Position numbers and translations under genes: made by a program. From contig NZ_WOFB01000007.1 in the NCBI RefSeq assembly GCF_009733865.1, forward strand, positions 1 through 64,000: a DNA stretch of 64,000 nt. Reading direction: 5' to 3'. Position 1 is the first letter of the stretch, and each line of letters starts with the position of its first letter. This stretch comes from Oceanobacillus salinisoli (lineage in GTDB: Bacteria > Bacillota > Bacilli > Bacillales > Amphibacillaceae). This document shows, in pieces, positions 25,248 through 33,875 of this stretch. The notes under the pieces were generated by a model, which searched no databases, had not been told where the DNA came from, and saw nothing but the letters and a program-made list of their open reading frames with translations.

Positions 25248-26108
25248 TTGAAACTAATCGCAATAGATTTAGATGGAACTTTATTATCAGATAAAGGTAC
25301 AATCAGTATGAAAAATCGCGAAATGATTCGGCTTGTGCAAGATCAGGGACATGTCGTGTCGATAGCATCCGGGAGATCACTACATGATACCATCGAGATT
25401 TTAAAAGACGCGGAAATTCAATGTCCAATTATCGCAGGAAATGGTGCAATTGTATATCAAAAAGGTGAAATACTACAAAATCTTTATTTGCCAGCTGAAA
25501 TAATTAAAGAGATGATGGACATGTTGGAAGAAATGGGACTCTATTTCGAACTTTATACAAACCAGGGCGTTTATATTGAAGAAAAAGGAAGGGATATACT
25601 AACGAAAGAAGCAAGAAGGATACATGAAAAAAATGATGATTTTCCAAGGGAGAAGGCCAAGCATATGATTGACCTGCAATTTCAGCAAAAAGGCTTTGTA
25701 TCGGTTAAAGAATATCGTACATTGGATTACGCTCCACTAGAGATTTATAAGGTTTTCGTTCTTTCATTTGATCATGAAAAGCTATCGAAATTAAGTAACC
25801 TCCTTCAGCATCGAAAAGACATTTCCCTAACAACCTCTGGAAAGGAAAAGCTGGAAATTGGGAATCCGGGAACAAGTAAAGGAAATGCTCTGCAATTTTT
25901 GGCCAATCATCTCACTATTCCGCTAGAAAATACAGTTGCAATTGGTGATAATGTAAACGACCTCTCCATGTTTCATGCTGCAGGGACAAGCATTGCGATG
26001 GAAAATGCGGAGGAAACCGTTAAAAAGCAGGCAGCCTATGTAACGAAACGCTATGATGAGGATGGAGTTGCATATGGTCTGGAAAGGTATATTGCGATTG
26101 GTTTATAG
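25248..26108 (+). CDS. HAD superfamily Cof-type phosphatase
   Basis: Cytoplasmic sugar-phosphate/FMN-type phosphatase of the Cof (HAD-IIB) subfamily, 286 residues. Motif I is DLDGTLL with the nucleophile Asp8 (IAIDLDGTLLSD). Motif II Ser is in VSIASGRSL, motif III Lys in PGTSKGNALQFL and motif IV IGDNVNDLSMF. The cap domain lies between about residues 83 and 200. The start is TTG with CAGGAGG 7 bases upstream. Substrate cannot be told. Confidence 0.92.
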   Translation: MKLIAIDLDGTLLSDKGTISMKNREMIRLVQDQGHVVSIASGRSLHDTIEILKDAEIQCPIIAGNGAIVYQKGEILQNLYLPAEIIKEMMDMLEEMGLYFELYTNQGVYIEEKGRDILTKEARRIHEKNDDFPREKAKHMIDLQFQQKGFVSVKEYRTLDYAPLEIYKVFVLSFDHEKLSKLSNLLQHRKDISLTTSGKEKLEIGNPGTSKGNALQFLANHLTIPLENTVAIGDNVNDLSMFHAAGTSIAMENAEETVKKQAAYVTKRYDEDGVAYGLERYIAIGL

Positions 26109-26359
26109 GCGTATCCCTTTTTATTAGTGAGGAGGCTCACGGTTCTCCCGCGGAAGGCGAAGTGTATTTCCGGTGCGGGGGAAGGTAACTTATGTCACAG
26201 TTCATATCTGCTTCTAATCTTAAAACAACAATACGTACGACATTATCAGCTGAAATTTTACCTTTTGTAATCAATTTTTAATCATATTTCAACAGTACCC
26301 CCTACAAATAATGTTAGAATAGAAAAAACAGACAAATTTAGACAAAGGGGTAAAGGGAA
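26109..26359. other. Gap with a G/C-richer repeat fragment
   Basis: The sequence at 26130-26185 (GAGGAGGCTCACGGTTCTCC onward to TTTCCGGTGCGGGGG) resembles fragments of dispersed Bacillaceae repeats and has no coding pattern. The A/T-rich remainder should hold the protease promoter; no clear pair was placed. Confidence 0.35.
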
Positions 26360-27733
26360 TTGTCGAAAAGGAATTATATATCGCTATTGGTATTATCAAC
26401 TATTTTAGTGGGAATCTATCAACCTATTTATGCAATGGATAGAAATGATGTAGAAGTCATTATAGGTTATGAAAATGAGGATGGAAAACAGTCTATTCTG
26501 GAACATAGCAGTGAAGTAGAATATCAATTTCAACACTTATCTGCCATGTCTGTGTTGATAGATAAAAACAGAGCATCAGAGCTGTACGACAACCCGAATA
26601 TTTCATACATAATAGAAAATCAGGTAATGGAACTGTCTGTTGGTGATCAGATTACCGAGGTTCCAGTGATGGAGGATGTACATGAAACCGAGCACTGGAA
26701 TATCGATCTGATTGGTACGGAGAAAGCATGGCTGGAAGGAGCTACTGGTAAAGGGGTGAAAATAGCCATTATTGATACGGGAATTTCCCCGCATTCTGAG
26801 TTAACGATTGAAGATGGGATTTCAACGGTGGAATACACGGATGAGTGGATGGATGACAACGGGCATGGAACACATGTTGCTGGAGTAATTGCCGGAAAAC
26901 GCGATGACCATGGAGTAGTTGGCGTTGCACCCGATGCCAGTCTTTATGCCGTGAAAGCACTGGATGAAAACGGGGAAGGCAATCTGGATGATGTGCTGGA
27001 AGCCATCGACTGGGCGATTGAAAACGAGATGGATATGATTAATCTTTCATTGGGAACAGAAGTAGAGAGTCCCTTACTGGAGGAAATCGTAAATAAAGCC
27101 TATGAAACTGGTATTTTAATCGTTGGTGCCAGTGGAAATTCCAGTAATACAAATTCGGTGATGTACCCAGCCAAATATGAAAGTGTCATTGGCGTTTCTG
27201 CCGTGGATGCAAGATTAAAACTGGCTTCTTTTTCATCAACCGGCCGGGAAGTAGAATTTTCTGGACCAGGATTAAACATTTTCAGCACTTATTTAAATAA
27301 TTCCTATGGTATTGCTAATGGCACGTCACAGGCTGCCCCGCATGTAACTGGTATGCTTGCATTACTGAAAGAAAAGCATCCGGAAATGTCCCATGTAGAG
27401 CTTAGGGAAGAACTGGTTCAACATGTGCAGGATTCGGATGAGAAGGAATCCACCAGTTCCGGTCATGTTCCGTCGACAGAAAGGAACAGGCTTTCCATGG
27501 ACGATGCCGACGAAAGGAAAATAGTTGAAAAAGCTCAAGAAGAGGAAACGTCGAATAAAACGATAAATAGTGAATTAGAAAAAGATGCTTCATCAAATGA
27601 GGAAAAGTCGTCTGATACGGAAAATAATACAGAGGAAACCGGTCAGGATAAGAATTTCTTTGAAAACATGATCGACTTTATCGGAAAAGTAATTGTATCG
27701 ATTTTTACTTGGATAGGCGGACTGTTTCGTTAA
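26360..27733 (+). CDS. Subtilisin-like serine protease (S8) with C-terminal hydrophobic tail
   Basis: A secreted endopeptidase of 457 residues. The signal peptide (ISLLVLSTILVGIYQPIYA) is followed by an I9-type inhibitor propeptide (about residues 30-95), then the peptidase domain with Asp139 (AIIDTGIS), His169 (GHGTHVAG) and Ser323 (GTSQAAPHVTG). After it comes a Ser/Glu/Lys-rich spacer (about 370-430) ending in an amphipathic, hydrophobic stretch, NFFENMIDFIGKVIVSIFTW. Ordinary subtilisins lack this tail. It could tether the protease to the membrane. The start is TTG after AAAGGG. A terminator follows. Confidence 0.92.
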   Translation: MSKRNYISLLVLSTILVGIYQPIYAMDRNDVEVIIGYENEDGKQSILEHSSEVEYQFQHLSAMSVLIDKNRASELYDNPNISYIIENQVMELSVGDQITEVPVMEDVHETEHWNIDLIGTEKAWLEGATGKGVKIAIIDTGISPHSELTIEDGISTVEYTDEWMDDNGHGTHVAGVIAGKRDDHGVVGVAPDASLYAVKALDENGEGNLDDVLEAIDWAIENEMDMINLSLGTEVESPLLEEIVNKAYETGILIVGASGNSSNTNSVMYPAKYESVIGVSAVDARLKLASFSSTGREVEFSGPGLNIFSTYLNNSYGIANGTSQAAPHVTGMLALLKEKHPEMSHVELREELVQHVQDSDEKESTSSGHVPSTERNRLSMDDADERKIVEKAQEEETSNKTINSELEKDASSNEEKSSDTENNTEETGQDKNFFENMIDFIGKVIVSIFTWIGGLFR

Positions 27734-27747
27734 TATCGGCATTTTAA

Positions 27748-27782
27748 GGCTGCTAATACTTCTGTAGTTAGCAGTCTTTTTT
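27748..27782 (+). terminator. Intrinsic terminator after subtilase
   Basis: GGCTGCTAA pairs with TTAGCAGTC across a 10-base loop, followed by six T. Confidence 0.88.
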
Positions 27783-27788
27783 CACGTT

Positions 27789-27856
27789 AGCAAAGTATAA
27801 AATTTTAGCAAAGAAGTAGTATCGGCGTAGCTAAAATTTTAAGGTCCTAAGTATAA
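27789..27856. repeat. Dispersed palindromic repeat B, copy 1
   Basis: About 66 bases sharing AGTATAAAATTTTAGC, then a GGCGTAGCTAAAATTTTAA arm and ending CTAAGTATAAG. AAAATTTTAGC and GCTAAAATTTT can pair. The second copy is at 38627-38692 in the same orientation. Confidence 0.75.
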
Positions 27857-27908
27857 GAAAAACTGGCTCATTCGCTAAAAGACGAGCGAATCCGAGTTTT
27901 TGTAATGC

Positions 27909-28709
27909 ATGTCGGAAAAGTCATACATCGTTCAGAATGGTTCTACCACTTTAGTGTCACTTTCGTACAAAAGCTTTGCAGGATATTCTGAATATTCGTC
28001 GAACACATTAATGAAACGGGAAAGTGAGGCGACGAAGATGATTGCATTAAAAAATGTGTACCATAAAGTAAGGGAATCTATGTCCAAAGAAGCAATTGAC
28101 TTGGCGATTCACGGTGAGTCAGTGGATGAATGGCAAAGGCTTTCCTATCCAGTGATTACGAAGCAATTTGAAAATTTAGCTGGAAAACATTCCAAAAAAG
28201 CATGGGTGAAGCGATTGGCCTATACGTATTCCTGGCATCCACAAACCCCAAGTTCAGTTACACCAACGCCAATGAAAGAGAATTTTAGCACACTGGAAAA
28301 GAAATTTTTTAATGCCAGTCTACGAAAAGTAAAATTGATGGAAACAGAAGAAGATGAAAAATTAATTCGTTATAAAAAGAAGCTGCATGAACTCAGTGAA
28401 TTTATTGTTCCTATTGGTTCTCTGATATACGGTAAAGAGGAAATAGATTATCAGCTGTCATCCGTTTCCAAAGTATTGCATTTTATGTTCCCTAATTTAT
28501 TTCCACTATTTGATCGCAAGGCCTGTGAAACGGTATTTGGTTCTAATTATCAATCATACAGCAGATATTTTCGCTATATCAGTGCATTTCGTACGTACCT
28601 TCAGGAAGGCGAAAATGCTGAATATGTAATCAAACAAGCAGAAAAAGAAGGCTTGTCTCCTCTATATGTCATGGAATTGGCATTATACGCGGATAGAATG
28701 AAGAGCTAA
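27909..28709 (+). CDS. Unknown protein with HhH-glycosylase-like core
   Basis: I do not recognise a named family. The 266 residues are helical and basic. The central part, VSKVLHFMFPNLFPLFDRKA followed by YSRYFRYISAFRTYL, resembles proteins in which a helical domain reads KxLHxxxPxLFPxxD, seen in some uncharacterised phage- and defence-associated proteins. That link is weak. The given start at 27909 has no ribosome binding site; ATG 28038, with GTGAGG 9 bases upstream, would give a 223-residue protein and is a fair alternative. REP-like copy 19 follows 35 bases after the stop, and the AbiGi-like gene lies beyond it. Confidence 0.6.
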   Translation: MSEKSYIVQNGSTTLVSLSYKSFAGYSEYSSNTLMKRESEATKMIALKNVYHKVRESMSKEAIDLAIHGESVDEWQRLSYPVITKQFENLAGKHSKKAWVKRLAYTYSWHPQTPSSVTPTPMKENFSTLEKKFFNASLRKVKLMETEEDEKLIRYKKKLHELSEFIVPIGSLIYGKEEIDYQLSSVSKVLHFMFPNLFPLFDRKACETVFGSNYQSYSRYFRYISAFRTYLQEGENAEYVIKQAEKEGLSPLYVMELALYADRMKS

Positions 28710-28744
28710 AACGAAGTAACGAGCTAAAGTTTAGCACCCAATCA

Positions 28745-28784
28745 TTCGACAACATTCATCAAATTCCGGGAAGTGACAGGCACC
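28745..28784 (-). repeat. REP-like element copy 19 (long form)
   Basis: Perfect core with two units (TTCGACAACA, TTCATCAAAT). The GGTGCC end faces the AbiGi-like gene. Confidence 0.92.
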
Positions 28785-28848
28785 ACAATGGGCCACCACA
28801 TATTTTTCTCTTTTTTGGTTAAAATATGAGCTAAAAAGGGGAAATTTG

Positions 28849-29565
28849 ATGGAGCTTATCCAAAGATATGTTTCAAAGGAGCTGACTCATTTTGTTGGTC
28901 GTCATCAGCCGAAAAATGAACGTTTCGATTTACTGATGGATATCATTAAAAGTGGTTGGCTGCTTCATAAGAAAATTCCGGGGGATATTAAAATTAACAC
29001 AGATGCAGAGGGTTTGGAGGATATTGTTACACCTGGGATTACTTGTTTTGCAGATATTCCTATTAACGATTTATCACTTCATATGGAAAAATACAGTAAT
29101 TTTGGGTTAGCGTTTAAAAAGGATTTTCTTGTGGAAAAGGGCGCGAATCCGGTGTACTATATTGCCACAAATGGAGTCATACAGGAGTCAAACTCCAAAC
29201 AGGAAAAACATAAACAAATAAGGGAAGGCTATTTTAAAGAACATATAAAAGGCTATTTTTCATTAATGGAAGAAATAAAGGAGGAACTATCCAAAAAGGG
29301 TAAAAACGAATCTGATCTTCTTCCATTACTAAACGAACTGGATTCCTTTTTAATTGAACATATCTTTGCTTACCTTAAACCGTTTGATGCATCAAAAACG
29401 GATGCAGACGAAGACAACTACTATTTGGAAAGGGAATGGAGAATCGTTGGTGATGTTCCGTTTTCACTTAATGATATTACGAGAATACTGATTCCAGAAC
29501 GATATGGGAAAAAGCTTCGAGAAATGCTGCCCAACTATTATGGGCAGATTTCATTTACTGAGTAA
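28849..29565 (+). CDS. AbiGi-like putative abortive infection protein
   Basis: The 238 residues match the pattern of the AbiGi family named from the lactococcal abortive infection system AbiG: ELTHFVGRHQPKNERFDLLM near the N-terminus, VTPGITCFADIPINDLSLHM, YSNFGLAFKKDFLVEKGANP, and a final EREWRIVGDVPFSLNDITRI. In AbiG a second gene, abiGii, follows; here the next gene is a convergent pantothenate kinase, so no partner is adjacent. The protein could be an orphan antitoxin-like gene or a stand-alone factor. I use ATG 28849, with AAGGGGA 7 bases upstream, over the TTG 3 bases before. Recognition is from memory of the family. Confidence 0.65.
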   Translation: MELIQRYVSKELTHFVGRHQPKNERFDLLMDIIKSGWLLHKKIPGDIKINTDAEGLEDIVTPGITCFADIPINDLSLHMEKYSNFGLAFKKDFLVEKGANPVYYIATNGVIQESNSKQEKHKQIREGYFKEHIKGYFSLMEEIKEELSKKGKNESDLLPLLNELDSFLIEHIFAYLKPFDASKTDADEDNYYLEREWRIVGDVPFSLNDITRILIPERYGKKLREMLPNYYGQISFTE

Positions 29566-29595
29566 AGCAACCCTATCCCTACACAAGTATAAAAA

Positions 29596-29635
29596 TTCGA
29601 CAAAATTCAACAAAAACCGGGAAGTAACAGGCACC
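29596..29635 (-). repeat. REP-like element copy 20 (long form)
   Basis: Core with one change (GAAGTAACAGGCACC), two units. Its GGTGCC end is 1 base from the TAG stop of coaW. Confidence 0.9.
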
Positions 29636-29636
29636 A

Positions 29637-30440
29637 CTAAAGAAGGGTGCCGATTGCTCCTGCGTATGGCCCTTTTTCCAGGAAGATGGGTTCGTATGAC
29701 ATCATACTTTGGAAGCCGCTTAACACTTCCTTTAACGGTGTGTTTCCGTTTAGAGTACTTCCAACAAAGACAATTTTCTTAGCATTTGCTGCAGCGGCAG
29801 CTTGAGCAGCAAGGGAAATAATTGTTTCGCCAAGTAATTGAATGAGGGCCGAGACATGGTCTTCTACTCTTGCTTTCTCGTTCCAATGTGCTTTTCCGAA
29901 ATTTGCAGCGGTTAAGTCCCCGGGAATAGGCGGTTCGTCAGGGGCATAAATATCCTTGACAAGTAGATCACTATTTTGATTGGATCCCTTTTTCGCCAGT
30001 TCAATCAGATGATTATAATCATTTCTGCCCGTAATCAATGATCCTAGCCCCATGAGGGTTCCACCACCAATACCACTTCCGAGTACGCGACTGGAGTTTT
30101 CCGAAGTAACGTGAAAAACCGATGTACCGGTACCGATACTAACGAGAATAAAGTCCTCATCAAAATGAGGAGAATTTTCCTGTAAAAGAAATCTAGTTCC
30201 TTTTGTAACGGCTTCAAATTCTTTTACTATCTCGGCATGCTGGTTCACAGATTTTTTAATCGGCCCGCTCTTCCCACCTGTTAAGTATAGTTTTGCATTT
30301 GGCTTTATCATTTGCAGCCAGTGTAAAAGCTTTTCCATTTCATGATTTCCATATGCTTTGAAGTGAAACTTGCCTTTTTCCTCATAAGCAATTTTAATTA
30401 AAGAACCACCCGCATCAATCCCAATTTTCTCAGCCATCAT
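29637..30440 (-). CDS. coaW: Type II pantothenate kinase
   Basis: First step of coenzyme A synthesis, ATP-dependent phosphorylation of pantothenate. The 267-residue length is that of the staphylococcal CoaW. Key segments: N-terminal phosphate loop IGIDAGGSLIKIAYEEKGKF, VSIGTGTSVFHV, and GSGIGGGTLMGLGSLITG, typical of the actin/ROK-like ATPase fold. The type II enzyme is not feedback-inhibited by CoA in relatives. The stop is 1 base from REP-like copy 20. AAAGGA precedes the ATG. Confidence 0.93.
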   Translation of the reverse strand: MMAEKIGIDAGGSLIKIAYEEKGKFHFKAYGNHEMEKLLHWLQMIKPNAKLYLTGGKSGPIKKSVNQHAEIVKEFEAVTKGTRFLLQENSPHFDEDFILVSIGTGTSVFHVTSENSSRVLGSGIGGGTLMGLGSLITGRNDYNHLIELAKKGSNQNSDLLVKDIYAPDEPPIPGDLTAANFGKAHWNEKARVEDHVSALIQLLGETIISLAAQAAAAANAKKIVFVGSTLNGNTPLKEVLSGFQSMMSYEPIFLEKGPYAGAIGTLL

Positions 30441-30673
30441 GCATTGTCCTTTCCCACTCTATTTTTCCAGTACGTAACATGTTATATTAACCAATACTCT
30501 ATCATATGCTTACTATTTTGACAATTAAAGGGAATGCTTCATCACGGTTGGCATTCCACTAGTAAATTCATTAAAATAGAGATAGATGAAACCTTTTAGT
30601 GAATTTCATCGTATTAAGAAGTAAATAGATGAATCCTTTACGAACAGAAGGATTTTCATAGGAGATGATAGAT

Positions 30674-31318
30674 TTGAAGGCTTTTTTTCAATTTATAGTA
30701 CAGTCGATATTAGCCTTCCTTGCTATGGTAGTGACATGGCTCATTAGTTTCCTAGCGATGGAACAAACTTTTTTCCTCTCAAGCTTGTTTGCATTGTTTG
30801 GAGGGGGAGTGGTGTTCATTGCTGTGAAGGAAATCTCCCATACAAGATTTGTACGGAGGAATGGTTTAACTCGCAGGGAGTATAAATATATCGGAAAAAA
30901 TCTAAAGGAAGCGAAAGATAAAATTTCCCGTCTGCAGCGAGCGTTAATGAGTGTCCGCAGGATTGACCAAGCGAAACAGAACTTAGAAATAATCCGTACC
31001 GTTAAAAAAATTTACATGAACACGAAAAAAGAGCCGAAACGATTTTATAAAGCAGAAGGGTTCTATTATGATCACCTCGATTCCCTTGTGGAGTTAACAG
31101 AAAAATATGCCTTTTTATCCTCTCAGCCGACAAAATCAAAGGAAATACAGGATTCATTGCGTGATACCCGGATAACACTGATTGGCTTAAAAGAATCGGT
31201 AAAAAAAGATTTATATATCATGCTCGATGATGACGTGGATACACTGCATTTTGAAATCGATGTAGCTAAAAATTCAATCAATCGAATGAAGAAAAATGAC
31301 AGGAGGATGTTTAAATGA
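30674..31318 (+). CDS. xpaC: XpaC-like membrane protein
   Basis: XpaC (5-bromo-4-chloroindolyl phosphate hydrolysis family) is cotranscribed with telA in Bacillus; its biochemical role is unclear. The 214-residue protein has two N-terminal membrane helices (about residues 6-28 and 35-52) and a charged coiled-coil cytoplasmic region. The start is TTG 30674, with TAGGAG 9 bases upstream; the ATG at 30665 touches that site. The stop overlaps the telA start (ATGA). Confidence 0.85.
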   Translation: MKAFFQFIVQSILAFLAMVVTWLISFLAMEQTFFLSSLFALFGGGVVFIAVKEISHTRFVRRNGLTRREYKYIGKNLKEAKDKISRLQRALMSVRRIDQAKQNLEIIRTVKKIYMNTKKEPKRFYKAEGFYYDHLDSLVELTEKYAFLSSQPTKSKEIQDSLRDTRITLIGLKESVKKDLYIMLDDDVDTLHFEIDVAKNSINRMKKNDRRMFK

Positions 31319-32472
31319 ACGAACAAAAACGTTCAGAGGAATTCAATGATTTAGTAGCCAATCCTTTTGGACAACGGGGAGAATCCTTAGCGGAATCTGA
31401 CGTCACAGAAGCCAAACAGGATGAATTAAAAAAAGTCATCGACGTTTTGCCTGATGTGGACAAACAAAAAGCATTGGAAATCGCTAAACAAATTGACCAC
31501 CAGAATCAACAGTCGATTAGTACGTATGGCACAGAGGCTCAATCCAAGCTCCATGACTTTTCCCATTCGATGCTGGAACATGTAGACAACAACGATGTGT
31601 CAGAAATTGGCGGGATTTTAAAAGATTTGATGAAGAAATTGGAATCCGTTAACCCGGATGAGCTCAAACCGGTAAAGCGCGGGTTTTTATCGAAAATGTT
31701 TGGAAAAGTATCCAGTACTGTTAATGAAATCCTCTCGAAATATCAAAAAACAGGTTCCCAGATTGACCGGATCAGTGTGAAATTAGACCGTAGCAAAAAT
31801 GCGCTAATGAAAGATAACAGCTTACTGCAGCAGCTGTTTGATAAGAATCGTGATTTTTATGATGCGTTAAATATTTATATTGCTGCAGGAGAAGTGAAGC
31901 TGGAGGAATTGGAAACAACCGTTATTCCAGAGTTAAAACGTAAAGCAGAGCTTAGCCAAAATCAGATGGATGTCCAGGAAGTAAATGATACGATACAATT
32001 TGCGGAGCGGTTGGAGAAGCGAATGCATGACCTGAAGTTAAGCAGGCAGATTACGATGCAAAGTGCACCGCAAATTCGTTTAATTCAAAATACCAACCAG
32101 GCACTTGTAGAGAAAATCCAATCGTCTATTTTAACTGCTATTCCACTTTGGAAAAATCAGATTGCCATTGCCCTGACTCTTCTTCGCCAGCGGAATGCAG
32201 TGGAAGCGCAAAAACAGGTTTCGCAAACAACTAATGACCTGCTTAGTAAAAATGCGGAAATGCTTAAAACGAATACGATTGAATCCGCCCGGGAAAATGA
32301 ACGGGGACTTGTCGATATAGAAACATTAAAGAAAACACAGGAAGATTTAGTTTCAACCATCGAAGAAACATTGCAAATTCAATCAGAAGGCCGTCAAAAA
32401 CGTCAGCAAGCCGAAAAAGAACTACAAGGCATGGAAACCGAACTAAAACAAAAACTCCTCGAACTCCGGTAG
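31315..32472 (+). CDS. telA: TelA/YaaN family toxic anion resistance protein
   Basis: A 385-residue cytoplasmic helical protein of the TelA (toxic anion resistance) family, implicated in resistance to tellurite, cell wall-active compounds and nisin in other Firmicutes. Typical parts are [13 protein letters not shown]-like [19 protein letters not shown], the FLSKMFGKV block, and long coiled coils with [20 protein letters not shown]. It overlaps xpaC by 4 bases. REP-like copy 21 begins on the base directly after its TAG. Confidence 0.92.
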   Translation: MNEQKRSEEFNDLVANPFGQRGESLAESDVTEAKQDELKKVIDVLPDVDKQKALEIAKQIDHQNQQSISTYGTEAQSKLHDFSHSMLEHVDNNDVSEIGGILKDLMKKLESVNPDELKPVKRGFLSKMFGKVSSTVNEILSKYQKTGSQIDRISVKLDRSKNALMKDNSLLQQLFDKNRDFYDALNIYIAAGEVKLEELETTVIPELKRKAELSQNQMDVQEVNDTIQFAERLEKRMHDLKLSRQITMQSAPQIRLIQNTNQALVEKIQSSILTAIPLWKNQIAIALTLLRQRNAVEAQKQVSQTTNDLLSKNAEMLKTNTIESARENERGLVDIETLKKTQEDLVSTIEETLQIQSEGRQKRQQAEKELQGMETELKQKLLELR

Positions 32473-32502
32473 GGTGCCTGTCACTTCCCGGATTTTGTCG
32501 AA
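32473..32502 (+). repeat. REP-like element copy 21 (short form)
   Basis: Perfect core plus ATTTTGTCGAA. It starts immediately after the telA stop codon. Confidence 0.95.
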
Positions 32503-32633
32503 TGGTCTAAAAACTGTTAGCTATGAGTGTAACGGATTCGGTTTTGAATTACAAAATAACAATTAGAAGATATATTCACAACAGATTTAGTAACCAATTT
32601 GACCAGGAAAATCAGAATATATTTAACATAGAA

Positions 32634-32671
32634 AAACGCTTAGAGCTGAAAGAACTCCAAGCGTTTCTTTT
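32634..32671. terminator. Intrinsic terminator
   Basis: AAACGCTT-GAG pairs with CTC-AAGCGTTT, followed by CTTTTTATTG. It serves telA; the A-run before it also allows use by the convergent gene. Confidence 0.8.
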
Positions 32672-32694
32672 TATTGCCTTATTCCATTAAAGCA

Positions 32695-33063
32695 TCATAT
32701 TGCTTGGTAAGTATTTAAGACAATTTCCAAGCGGGAATTAGGGAGTGAAACTGAAAAAAGTAACTTACTATAATGTGAATTATTGTGTATAAAACTAAAG
32801 TTGTAACATAGGGTAAAAAACCAAATATGTAATGGTTGATTTAAAAACAGAAATAGTAATAACATTCCAACTGGAAATGGCATCATTACAATTAACCATT
32901 TTGGTGCACCTATCTGTTCTGTAATAGCTCCAATCGATACTACGGAAATTCCAATTATCAGGGCTTTCCAAATAGATATTGCATTTGTGATTAAACTGCT
33001 TCCAAAAAAATATGATAAAGCTGTTAGCAATATAGCAATGGTAAAGCTGATAATATAACTCAT
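32695..33063 (-). CDS. Small three-helix membrane protein
   Basis: I recognise no named family. It starts MSYIISFTIAILLTALSYFF and has three hydrophobic segments, the last two with SVVSIGAITEQIGAP and WLIVMMPFPVGMLLLFLFL, a pattern I believe recurs in Bacillaceae hypotheticals. AAGGGGG lies 5 bases before ATG 33063; the longer frame to 33132 has no ribosome binding site and is not favoured. The last 45 residues (from about QPLHIWFFTL) are of poorer character and may be a frameshifted or unrelated extension. Confidence 0.6.
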   Translation of the reverse strand: MSYIISFTIAILLTALSYFFGSSLITNAISIWKALIIGISVVSIGAITEQIGAPKWLIVMMPFPVGMLLLFLFLNQPLHIWFFTLCYNFSFIHNNSHYSKLLFSVSLPNSRLEIVLNTYQAI

Positions 33064-33132
33064 AGAATCCCCCTTTTTGAATAAATAATTCAAGACATTA
33101 TTGCCATAATAAAAAATGTTCTGTTTCTCCAA

Positions 33133-33875
33133 TAAATCTTCCCTTTTAGTTTAAGAACAATTTTTTACAATCTCTATGATTATTTTGATATAATCATCCA
33201 TTTTACCTGCTCTTTTCTAGGTGAAATTAGCACAATAAATGGAGATTATTTTAGCAACCGAATTATACGGTTGACAAGAATTTGTGTCATCTCGTTAAAA
33301 CAAATGCTAATTAGGGTTTTATTTTGCTCTATTTTGTATATAAACGTTGCTAAAACAACAAAAATAAGCAGTCCAATTTATATGCGAATTAAACTGCTAA
33401 AAGCATCGCTATTTAATATTTTGTACTCTTAAACCTAACCCGTTACTATGAGTGCTAGCAGTTTTTTTATGTTAAAAAGAGAATAATATGGCACGGTATA
33501 TATATACTGGAATTTAAATAGTAGCAAGCTTTTATAAATTCGTTTAAAATGAACTATACCTCTAAAATTCGTAAAAGTCCAAATTCAACACAAGCTATGT
33601 CGCAAACAAACAGTTTTTCTTTTAAGACGAACACAGTCTCAACATAGAGACATTAGGAATTATTTGCTCATCAGGAATTCGCAGAAGAAGAATGATAGAC
33701 AATTAGTCCCCTACATCCGGGACCTTCTTTCTTAAATACTAGTATCAGCCTGATAGCATATAAAATCGTGTTACACTTTTAAGTAAACTCTTTTGAACCA
33801 ACATTAATCCAAGAATACTTCCTCTAAGATAGGAAAATATAACAATATTAGTTTTGTTTTAAGGAGAGATTTCGG
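33133..33875. other. Long A/T-rich gap before the 5-oxoprolinase cluster
   Basis: No convincing gene. There are hairpins: AGCAGT/ACTGCT with inner AATT pairs at 33368-33400, and GTCCC/GGGAC at 33706-33723 followed by CTTCTTTCTT. The rest looks like decayed sequence. The promoter for the cluster starting at 33876 is expected near its 3' end; an AAGGAGAG ribosome binding site is visible there. Confidence 0.4.
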
